A stretch of DNA of 64,000 nucleotides from Megaleporinus macrocephalus (taxonomy: Eukaryota > Chordata > Actinopteri > Characiformes > Anostomidae): assembly GCA_021613375.1 (NCBI GenBank), contig CM038706.1:27779866-27843865 (forward strand), read 5' to 3'. Below the pieces are notes generated by a model, which was not told the origin of the DNA, did not search any database, and worked only from the letters and a program-made list of their open reading frames with translations. Position numbers and translations under genes: made by a program. Each line of letters begins with the position of its first letter. The first letter of the stretch is position 1. Positions 15,001 to 24,800 of the stretch are shown here, one piece after another.

Positions 15001-18000
15001 TGGACAGATCCAGTAAGATATATATATATGTGAGGTAATGCTAGATGGACAGATACAGTGAGATATATATATGTGAGGTAATGCTAGATGGACAGATACA
15101 GTAAGATATATATATGTGAGGTAATGCTAGATGGACAGATACAGTGAGATATATATATGTGAGGTAATGCTAGATGGACAGATACAGTGAGATATATATA
15201 TATATGTGAGGTAATGCTAGATGGACAGATACAGTAAGATATATATATGTGAGGTAATGCTAGATGGACAGATACAGTAAGATATATATATATGTGAGGT
15301 AATGCTAGATGGACAGATACAGTAAGATATATATATGTGAGGTAATGCTAGATGGACAGGTACAGTAAGATATATATATGTGAGGTAATGCTAGATGGAC
15401 AGATACAGTAAGATATATATGTGAGGTAATGCTAGATGGACAGATACAGTGAGATATATATATGTGAGGTAATGCTAGATGGACAGATACAGTGAGATAT
15501 ATATATGTGAGGTAATGCTAGATGGACAGATACAGTGAGATATATATATATGTGAGGTAATTCTAGATGGACAGATCCAGTAAGATATATATATGTGAGG
15601 TAATGCTAGATGGACAGATACAGTAAGATATATATATATGTGAGGTAATGCTAGATGGACAGATACAGTAAGATATATATATTTATGTGAGGTAATGCTA
15701 GATGGACAGATACAGTGAGATATATATATGTGAGGTAATGCTAGATGGACAGATACAGTGAGATATATATATGTGAGGTAATGCTAGATGGACAGATACA
15801 GTAAGATATATATGTGAGGTAATGCTAGATGGACAGATCCAGTAAGATATATATATGTGAGGTAATGCTAGATGGACAGATACAGTGAGATATATATATA
15901 TGTGAGGTAATGCTAGATGGACAGATACAGTAAGATATATATATGTGAGGTAATGCTAGATGGACAGATACAGTGAGATATATATATGTGAGGTAATGCT
16001 AGATGGACAGATACAGTGAGATATATATATATGTGAGGTAATGCTAGATGGACAGATACAGTAAGATATATATGTGAGGTAATGCTAGATGGACAGATAC
16101 AGTGACATCTATATATGTGAGGTAATGCTAGATGGACAGATACAGTGAGATATATATGTGAGGTAATGCTAGATGGACAGATACAGTAAGATATATATAT
16201 GTGAGGTAATGCTAGATGGACAGATACAGTGAGATATATATATGAGGTAATGCTAGATGGACAGATACAGTGAGATATATATATATGTGAGGTAATGCTA
16301 GATGGACAGATACAGTGAGATATATATATGTGAGGTAATGCTAGATGGACAGATACAGTAAGATATATATATATATGTGAGGTAATGCTAGAGGGACAGA
16401 TACAGTGAGATATATATATATGAGGTAATGCTAGATGGACAGATACAGTGAGATATATATATATGAGGTAATGCTAGATGGACAGATACAGTGAGAGATA
16501 TATATGTGAGGTAATGCTAGATGGACAGATACAGTGAGATATATATATGTGAGGTAATGCTAGATGGACAGATACAGTGAGATATATATGTGAGGTAATG
16601 CTAGATGGACAGATACAGTGAGAGATATATATGTGAGGTAATGCTAGATGGACAGATACAGTGAGAGATATATATGTGAGGTAATGCTAGATGGACAGAT
16701 ACAGTGAGAGATATATATATGAGGTAATGCTAGATGGACAGATACAGTGAGATATATATATATATATATGAGGTAATGCTAGATGGACAGATACAGTGAG
16801 AGATATATATATGAGGTAATGCTAGATGGACAGATACAGTGAGATATATATATATGAGGTAATGCTAGAGGGACAGATACAGTAAGATATATATGTGAGG
16901 TAATGCTAGATGGATGCTAGTTCTCATGAATGGCATGTCTGTTATTGGCTTGCAAACATGAGCCAAGTGTTCTTTTGCTTTTGTACAGTTTTATGTAATA
17001 AAGAAGGAAACGGAGCAGAAGCTGTGAACATTATTGAAATATATAATCACTACTGTATGAGCCAAATCCTATAGCTCTGTACATTTTTTATAGGATTGAA
17101 AAATGCCAGCTGTCCTTTCACAATGTGATAGAATTTTAATGATGAATGGAGAAAAAGAAATTATTTAGTATTACTTGAAAAAATTCTTCACCCTTGTGTA
17201 AAGTTACCTCATTGGAAACATTTGTATTTTGTAATATTTATAATTTCATTAAATACTGTTAACTTTGTTTCCACATTTAAATGGAAACAAACGGCAATTT
17301 CATATCCATCAGTATATCAGACAACATAAAATCTGTATTAAGCATCGGCAAGATTAATTTTTCTACCACTGTTGCTAGGACATTTATAGGAGGGTCAAAC
17401 TTTCAATACGTATTTGCGTGAGATTGACAAAGACTGAACAAACTTGTTGCTGTGAGATTTATTTCTGTGCCTGCTGGCCTGAGAGGGGACTGCAGTTAGA
17501 TGACTTGTAGCATATAGAAAACCACAAAACTCCATAAGACACAGGTTACAGTCTACTTTGTGATAGTTTATTAATAAAAATGGCAGGGATGAACACTCTA
17601 CTGCTCTCGCAAAAGAGTACGACCAGTCCAGGATTTATTCCGGTCTGGCCTTATCCTTTCAGTTCCTCGCTCCCTCCAACAATGTCATCTTTAGTGTCTT
17701 CACAGTCTCTGCCGTGATGTCCATGCTGGAATTACTGAGCTAGTTTTTTGTATTTTAGCTAGATCTCTAGCTAGGTCTCATGTCTGTTTCTCTAAAGGTA
17801 CATAGCGCTATAGCGGGCGTTCCAGTCCCGGAGCACTAATGGTTAACAGCCGCGGCAGCTTAGAATAAAGCTACCATTGTTAACGAGCAGTAGTCAGCAG
17901 AATAATACATATGGTGAACAAAACATGCTATCAGGTACAATAACATGAGTGTCAGTAAATCCCTCCATGTGGTCTGAACTGTCTTGTGTAACGGCCCCTA

Positions 18001-18913
18001 AAGACCTCCAGATATTTAGATTTCACTGTAAAACGATAGAAATATGTTCTATTAATGGGTCTCATTGTTCATGACTGTGTTTACTGTGTTTGTGTGTTTT
18101 TTCAGGTGTTTGGAGGATTCCTGGTGAACCTGAACTCAATGCTTAGCTGGATGTCTTGGCTGAAGTGGCTCAGCATATTCCGTTATGGCTATAATGTAAG
18201 TTGTCTAACTACAGTCACACATCGCTTTACTTGTGCGACTCCCTCAGTAACCCGCAACCTGTGTGTTTTAGGCGTTGGCCATCAACGAGCTGAAAGGTCA
18301 AGTGTTCACCAGCAACTACACCATGTAAGTCATATGATCCATCTACCACGTTTCATGCAATAGATGCATTTTTAGGCCATCCTGAAATCAGAATGTACCT
18401 TTTACACCTTGTTCGTTCACGGCTGCGGTCATATTCAGTTATAACTCATATCTCATATCACTGAAAAGAAAAGAATCTTCTTGTTTTCCTGGAATCTTCT
18501 TTCATAATGTAATGACTTGTGACCGACGTCTAAAACAGCCTCTGAGTTTTGATTGCATCATGATATACCAGCGTTTGGGGCAGAATACTATTAACCAATA
18601 ATAATAATAATAATAATATTCTGCCTCTTCCCACCACCCCAATGGAGAGAGAGCTAGCCCAGAGACTCAACCTGATATTGTGTTTCACTCATATGAAGCA
18701 AAAACATGTTATGAGTTCATCTTTCTATTCTTAAATACAATTCTTTAAATTTCTCTCTACACCAGAATGACAGGTGAAACGTATCTGGACCATCAGGAGA
18801 TTGACTACAGTGCTTGGGGCTTCTGGCAGAACCAGGTGGCTCTGGTTGGCATCATGTGCGTTTGTTTGGCGATGGCTTACGTGCAGCTTCGACGAATCTG
18901 CCACTGGAAGTGA
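2588..18913 (+). CDS. abcg2: ATP-binding cassette half transporter, subfamily G member 2-like (one exon not found)
   Basis: An ABCG2-type half transporter: cytosolic N-terminal ATPase then six membrane helices, working as a dimer to export drugs, porphyrins or sterol-like compounds. Coding exons: 2588-2760, 5022-5081, 5211-5328, 6194-6349, 6574-6731, 8089-8240, 8367-8459, 8751-8929, 10193-10344, 11094-11183, 11272-11396, [missing], 18106-18195, 18272-18324, 18766-18913. All splice as GT-AG in frame except at the gap. Visible motifs (count from the ATG at 2588): Walker [10 protein letters not shown] (about 70-78), signature VSGGERKR (178-185), Walker [10 protein letters not shown] with D202/E203, H-loop SIHQPR (H235). 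Residues matching human N436, F439 and R482 are kept. The exon for TM4 and most of TM5 (about 50 residues) is not seen, and exon 11396 to 18106 is out of frame. The extracellular loop lacks the cysteines of human ABCG2 (592, 603, 608) but keeps an NYT sequon. A teleost abcg2 paralogue is likely; which one is uncertain. Confidence 0.88.
2795..3260 (-). mobile_element. Degenerate Tc1-like transposon fragment
   Basis: Lies in the abcg2 intron after the first coding exon. On the + strand it has the typical reverse-strand words of fish Tc1 transposase genes, such as 'ggatcattatcctgttg' and 'cacaaacccaaagcatgatt'. The frame is broken and no terminal repeats were identified, so ends are approximate. 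Confidence 0.5.
4672..4790. repeat. Dispersed 'ggggtgggcgatatgg' repeat, copy 1
   Basis: Begins with the 'aggggtgggcgatat' end common to teleost hAT-like MITEs and contains 'attgtcagtactacatgtt', nearly identical to words at about 5575-5595. Lies in an abcg2 intron. Confidence 0.45.
5525..5610. repeat. Dispersed repeat, partial copy 2
   Basis: Shares 'attgtcagtactgcatgttt' and the preceding alternating T/A/G words with 4740-4765. Partial copy in the next abcg2 intron. Confidence 0.4.
5991..6047. repeat. Compound (AC)n(AT)n microsatellite
   Basis: About ten AC units followed by about eighteen AT units, in the abcg2 intron upstream of exon 6194-6349. Likely length-polymorphic. Confidence 0.95.
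7661..7725. repeat. Two-copy 31-bp tandem repeat
   Basis: Two adjacent imperfect units around 'ccccagtata(a/g)ga', with a trailing partial unit. It sits in the 1.36-kb abcg2 intron between exons 6574-6731 and 8089-8240, which otherwise shows no gene. Confidence 0.5.
10385..10780 (-). mobile_element. Non-autonomous Tc1-like element with TIRs and TA duplication
   Basis: A complete short element in the abcg2 intron after exon 10193-10344. The ends are imperfect inverted repeats (CACAGTCAAGTAACATTATT against CACAGTCGAGTCACATTATT), each flanked by TA, the Tc1/mariner target duplication. Inside, a reverse-strand remnant reads [14 protein letters not shown], like the second catalytic region of Tc1 transposases. 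At 396 bp it is an internally deleted copy that could only have moved with help from a full element. Confidence 0.8.
12036..16914. repeat. 4.9-kb AT-rich minisatellite, unit about 43 bp, about 113 copies
   Basis: Tandem copies of a unit built on 'gtgaggtaatgctagatgg', then 'acagatacagt(a/g)aga' and an (AT)n tail. Units differ mainly in (AT)n length and a few substitutions (gaggga, aattcta, aggtaca, gatcca, gacatct). It fills most of the abcg2 intron between exon 11272-11396 and exon 18106-18195, where one expected coding exon is missing. Variant units recur at fixed spacing (see findings). The true length may differ from this assembly. Confidence 0.97.
16915..18105. other. Intron sequence downstream of the minisatellite; expected exon not found
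   Basis: AT-rich 16915-17480, then moderately GC-rich 17490-17900. I looked here for the coding exon carrying TM4/TM5 and found no in-frame hydrophobic stretch bounded by a good acceptor and a phase-0 donor. A reverse-strand frame at about 17640-17730 (starting [12 protein letters not shown]) is open for only 21 codons and is followed by AATAAA-like words; it may be a retrocopy or repeat tail. Ends in a good acceptor (gttttttcag). Confidence 0.45.
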
Positions 18914-19961
18914 GGGTGGCCTGGGCTGACCACCAACATATCGAGACTCTAATTATCCCCCCTGTTAAGTAAATGGTCATAGCAATCAGGCACCCACTCT
19001 GTTTAGGAGATCATCTTCCAACTATACGTCATTCAAACTTATCTTTTTCCTTTACAGTGACATTCTGACAATCACAGCAACCATTCCTCAGCTTCTCATC
19101 ATTCATTTCACCACCAAGTTATTAGAACATTACGCTGTCTCCACAGTGTGTCCTTGTTTCTGTCCTCATACAGCACAGAAGCATTACAAACTACCATAGA
19201 TATGAATGGACACACCAAATACTCCACTATTTCACACTTTTCAAAGACCTCACTGATATAAAACATCTACTCAGTTTTCTTATTTAGGACTGGAAATCTA
19301 GTCTACATTTCAGCTTTTCCAGGATGTGTGGGAGCTCTGGTACAACAGCAGAACATTGCCATCATCCTTCCTGAGGCCTACATGTCTATCCATGTCCGTG
19401 CCATTACTGTGTATGACATGAGTGTACACGTCTGGTGTTTAGATCAAAATAGTTTAGGATCATAACTAAATAACTTTTTATCTTCCTGTGCCAGTGACTG
19501 CATACCTCTACCACAGTTACAAATGTAGCAACAACTAAAAGGCTGCTCAGGTGATGTGAAGAGGGAAGTGAAACTCGCAGAGGCTGTTTTTAATTCAACC
19601 TCAGGGATTTTAAACTGTAGCTTCGTACATTTGTTTTTTTAATGTTTGGTGGATTTTTCAGCTCCAAATCCGTAAACCGCCTTAAACCACAGAAAGACTT
19701 AAAGATTAGCATCTCTTTTAATCTGCCAGGAAGAAAACAAGCCATTGCATCATGTTGTGAATGTCTACAAGAGTTTTGCTGTTATTTAAATTCTGATCAG
19801 GCTTTTCAAAGTCTGGCAACAGAGAAACACTTCAGGAAGTGTTCATAATGTTTTTACAGATCTGTATCTTCTTCTGAATGTGACGAATGTGTCAAACTGC
19901 TTTATTTATAGATCAGGTCATATTCTCAGCGCTGCTCTGCCTTGTGTGTATGCATACTGTT

Positions 19962-19997
19962 AATAAACTACCTGTATTGTTTAAATATTACAATAAA
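19962..19997 (+). terminator. abcg2: abcg2 poly(A) signals
   Basis: Two canonical AATAAA hexamers at 19962-19967 and 19992-19997, about 1.05 kb after the stop codon. The 3' UTR is therefore about 18914-20015. No other open gene lies in this stretch; the frame at 19642-19848 is unremarkable UTR sequence. Confidence 0.65.
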
Positions 19998-20209
19998 TTT
20001 GCAGAATGAACTTTTCTGGCACATCATTTTTTTGTATATGGTCAGCCTTTAGACTGTGATCAGTGTAAGGTTTCTATCAAAAGGGCTGTCTTACAGAATC
20101 TGTACATTAATGATTTCATTTTGTAGTTGCTGGAATATTACCTCCTTATCTGAGCTGCAACAAAAGCATATCTTTTGTAATTAATAATTAAGTGAAACCG
20201 TTAAGTACC

Positions 20210-20227
20210 AAAAAAAAAAAAAAAAAA
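20210..20227. repeat. Poly(A) tract
   Basis: Eighteen consecutive A after 'ttaagtacc', followed at about 20252 by a further A-rich/(TA)n run. It lies between the abcg2 and psap 3' ends and could be a retroposon tail; no body was recognised upstream. Confidence 0.7.
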
Positions 20228-20867
20228 GTTCAAACACATTTACGCAGAATAAAAAAAATATATATATAAAAAACTTTCACTGAGCTCTACTTCTACTCAC
20301 GTCACTGTGCACCAACATGCAAACATCTCTCACACTGTGGAGAGGAAACATTCAGCTGGGTCACCGGTCCTCCCTGATAGTGTTATCTGTGGGTTATGAG
20401 TTTTCGTCCACAATGACTTTAAAAGTGACCGAACGCTCTCCAGCTCAGAGTATTGAAGTGGCCCATACACTAAATTACAGACTGAACCATTTCCATTTCT
20501 TTAGCCACTATAGGTAGGAACGGGCATTTCAAGTCAAATGTGATATTTAAATGTCTATTCATGCAAAGTTATATGGTTTGGTTGTAAACAGTGTCATTTA
20601 GAGCTTGAGTCAATGTTTTACTGTAGGGTTGACAGGAACTAGAAGTTTGAGAAGTAAAAGTATCCTCACAGAAATGACATGATAAATATTTTTTTTGTTG
20701 TTCATCTACCATGAACAGCTTAACCCCTGGAATTTGGTAGAAATTACTCTTTTAGGATACAGACACACACATTTAGTCACACAGCCGGAACACTGGATGA
20801 CCATACCTAGAGAGACATTCCACACCAAATTTTACTGTAGTTGTACCATATGAAACCCAAACCTCGA

Positions 20868-20935
20868 GGGCTAGAGGTTAGAGACCCTGCCCTGTGATTG
20901 GAAAGTCGCTGGTTTGATGCCCCAAAGAGCAAGTC
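20868..20935 (+). mobile_element. tRNA-derived SINE head (remnant)
   Basis: Contains a box-A-like 'tagaggttagagaccctg' and a box-B-like 'ggtttgatgcc' about 40 bases apart, the layout of the tRNA-related part of fish SINEs. Cloverleaf pairing is not intact, so it is not a tRNA gene. Lies just beyond the psap poly(A) site. Confidence 0.5.
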
Positions 20936-21027
20936 CCACTAAGGACAAAATATCCTCCACACAAGTATATAAAACAGGTTACCCACAAATGTGGCATCAC
21001 ACAAAAACCCCAAATTCTTGTACCTGT

Positions 21028-21033
21028 TTTATT
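21028..21033 (-). terminator. psap: psap poly(A) signal (candidate)
   Basis: AATAAA on the minus strand (TTTATT on +), about 840 bases after the psap stop. The stretch 21034-21871 has no other gene and is taken as 3' UTR. Together with the abcg2 signals it leaves about 1 kb between two convergent transcripts. Confidence 0.55.
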
Positions 21034-21871
21034 GTACATCTTTACTAAAATGACAATTTAGTTTCATTTAATTTTAGTTAAATTTTACAGATTCCAACAA
21101 ATGACTCACCATTAATAGAGTGAAGCAAACTGTAAAGCTCATGACTGTTTGGCGAAGACAAAAAACAAGTTGATCAAAAAGCAGTGAGGGCCAATCAGCA
21201 AAGACAACGGGGGTGTTAACTTTACAGTCACCTTCCCTTGCACTCAAACCGAAACAAAGATGTGACAACGTTACAGAGAATCATTGCAGGTCTGGAATTT
21301 AACTAATTAAAAACACAAAGTCCTAAATTCAGCCTACACTGGCCTACAATGCAGGGGCAAGGATTTTTACACAACTCCTAAAACTGACTTCTCAGCTCTG
21401 GGGTCTTAGATCCCTCTCTTCCTTCAAGGCACAAACTCCTCCAATCATCCCCTGCGTTCCCTGTTACATGCACCTTGTGGACAAACTTGTGCATGTGCTA
21501 AAACTCAGAGGGGGGGATAAAACAAAACACAACAAAATAGCAACTCTTAAAAACAACCCACAGGTCTAGAACAAATTAAATCAAAAGTTGAAGCAAAGTT
21601 TAAATTCAGTTCAGGTGCAGCTTTTGTCAGTCAGACCCCTCCCACTCGCCAAACCTCTCGCCTCCTCCCTAATAATTACACGGCTCTCCCCAGTAGTATC
21701 CTGAAAACCAAGTTAAGCAATTCATTGGGGCTGGCACACATCAAATCTGCATCATCTTATAAAAAGGAAACAAAGTAACAGTGAAGGACTGATTCTTGTT
21801 TTAGAACAGGGAAAGCAGCGCTACAGCAATTCTCCTTTAGATCCTCTGGTCAGTTTGGAATATCTGCTCCT

Positions 21872-24800
21872 CTAACTCCAAACGTGACGTTTGCAGTGGG
21901 CCACCGCCTGAGGAAGAAAAATAATAAATTAAGTAACTTGGGAACTCACACTGTTTTGTCCATGGTTTGAAGATTGCCTTCAGACTGAGGAGTCTTGGGG
22001 AGAGGATAATTTCAACAACTCAATGAACTCAAGACTTGAGGAAATATGACTAACCAGCAATGTACTTCTTCAGACATAAATAAAAAGGATTTCAGAAGTT
22101 GCTCAGAACTGCAGCGCTATACTCACATTACAACGGGAGGCTGTCTCCATGTTCTTGCACCAGAAGGCCGGTCCCCAGCTGCACTGCTCCATGCCCAACA
22201 GCTGCCGCACTACCTCAGGACACGCACCCAGCTTCTGCAGAAGCAGACAGAAAAGAACGTGCTCAAAACACTTCAATGGTAAAGGACGTACAAAAGGCCT
22301 GCTACTAGTCCAGAGACATGAACGTTTCACGTGTTCCATTTAGAAATGTTCTTGCAAAACTAACAGAAACAGTGCACAGAGGGAGATCTTACCATGCAGA
22401 CAAAATCAGGGTCAAGGGTCTGGAGTAGCAGCTGGATCAGCAGAGGCTCATACTGCTCAACGAGCTGGTCACACTGCATAAAGAACAATCAGCACTTAGT
22501 CATTCTTCCACACGGTTTAACCTTTCTACCAAACACAATCAAATTACAAGCTTGTGCAGAATTATTTACTATCTGGTTCACTGGCCAACAAAACACCACA
22601 ATGACTAGGTTTATTAAAAAAAGGAATCCTAATTCCGCTCAAGGTGGACAACTTGAAATTTAAGCGTGTAGACTATTGTAGCGAACGCAGAATGCTGAAA
22701 GGTCAAGGCTTTAGGAATGTGTACTGGGCATTACTCGCTCTGTAGCTGGTCTCCTGTCCTGCAGGTCAAAACGTTCTCCAAAGATGGCTTACACAACTCT
22801 TTAATCTTAAGAACTAAGAATAATCTTGACCCACCTGAGTCTTAAATTCGTCAGGCAGGAAATTGCAGACTTTCTTGACAGCCTCCTCAATCTCTGCCTC
22901 AGTGGCATTCTGCTCCAGGATGCCATCCACATAGCGCACGGCCATCTTGCAAACATCACAGAAACCACCAGCCTCAAACTCTGCCTTCTCCATCACAGCT
23001 GAGGAGGGGAAACAAAGATTATGGCATTGCCATGGCTTCCCTTCTTGGGGTACCAGTCATATGGAGCCTAGATGTCGGTGTGGAGCTAGTAATGGCACAA
23101 ACTAGGGATGCGCCAATCATGTTTTTGTATGGGAGACTTTTTTCCTATTCATAGTTTTTTCATTAAATTGAGCTAACCTTATGTGGGCCAAATAAAAATG
23201 AGTCACACTAGCATTACATAAGCAACATCACTCTTTAAATGTACCAAACTAATTTTCTCAAAGTGCTGTATAAGTTAGACATGACTGGCTAATTATTCTA
23301 ATGAGTATTAAAAAGTGCTACAACATTTTGGTGCAGATGTAGCTACAGCACTTAAATACAGTGTGGGTGCTCTAACCTGTCTCACATTACTTACATTTTT
23401 ATCATTAAGAGAAATGATGCAATACATTAACTGAGTGTGTTTTGAGCATAAGTCTTCTTGATTATGGTAGAGCTCCAGGTCCAGATTTGTAATCATATGA
23501 TAGATTTGTTTTATTTTATGTGAGCAAGAAGGTCGGACGTAACACCCACTGAACCAGACACTCACGGACAAAAGCGCGGCTCGCTCCATTGCACAGCCCC
23601 AGAACGCTGCAGATGGTCTTTGGGTCAGCCTCCTGCACCAACAGCTCAATGATTGCTTGGCCATAGGTCTCAATCAGGTCCTTGCACTGAGCAGTAAGTG
23701 TGGAGGGCAGAATGTTGCAAACTTTTTCCACAGCCTGCACCACTTCCTCCTGCAGAACACAGCAACCAGTCAGAACCATAAACTGGCAAATAGAGCAATA
23801 GTACAAAGTACCCTGAAACGTTCCAGCTTTAAGACTATGATCATAAAGCTTTTACCACTCTTATCACAGAGAGGAACTGTCTTGGAATTATACCTCAGTG
23901 GTTTGGTCCTGGATCATGTGCTCCAGCTCCTTCATCACATACTCACAGATGGCACACTGAGGGGGCTCATGGGCACGCACCATCTTCTGCACAGCCAGAG
24001 ACAGAGGAAAACAATTACTCAGAAAGTGGGCTGTACTAAATAACCACATTCTAATCTTTAATCTGTTAAACATTAGTAAACACAGTAACTGGTATGGTCT
24101 CGAGAAAAGTAGAGTGGGATGCTTTACCTTGGCAGGCTTGATGGAGGCAGCCTTTACCACTTTGATAGCTGGGATGACTTTTGCAGCTACCAGAGTCTGC
24201 ATGGGCACAGATTTGGGGCTGGAGTCACAGAAGCCAGCACGGCAGCAGATGTCTTTGGGTTGCTGCAGCAAGAAAAAAAAAAAAAAAAAAAAAAAGTGCA
24301 TAGATAAGAACAGCTGGTATGGACGACTGGCATCCCAATCAAGATGAGCCAGTAAATGAAAAGGGGATTCTCACTCATGCAGTATATCAAGTCCAGGACC
24401 CAGTATGACAAACCACTGCAGCCCAACAAATTCAGTGCTGGAGAGTAAGTATCTCCATAAAAATGCTAAACCATTTAGTAAAACATTTAAGTTGCTATGG
24501 GTTTCAGAAATGTATGTAAAATATTGAGCACTAGGCACCGGTGCAAAAGCAAAGATGCACATGCTATAGTACTGTATTGAGGCACTAAACTAGTGTGATA
24601 AGTTCACAAGTTACTTAATCACACAAAATATTTAAATAGATCTACTACAAAGCTCTTTCGCCCATGCGTGACTGATCTTTTTGTAATAATTTCTCCTAGC
24701 AGCTGAGTGAATATTGCCATTGTTGCATAGCCCTGGGTTTGGATAACTAGGCCCTGATTGGTTTAAATTCAGCCATGTGAGTTTTCCCTGGCACATCATG

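Noticed and set aside
12036..16914. CRISPR array
   Set aside because: Units are contiguous with no unique spacers, in vertebrate intron DNA; it is a minisatellite.
17575..17740. Hydrophobic + strand frame (YSGLALSF...) as the missing abcg2 exon
   Set aside because: No phase-0 donor before its stop, no clear match to the TM4-TM5 segment, and the opposite strand is equally open.
20868..20935. tRNA gene
   Set aside because: Boxes A and B are recognisable but diverged and the cloverleaf stems do not pair; fits a SINE.
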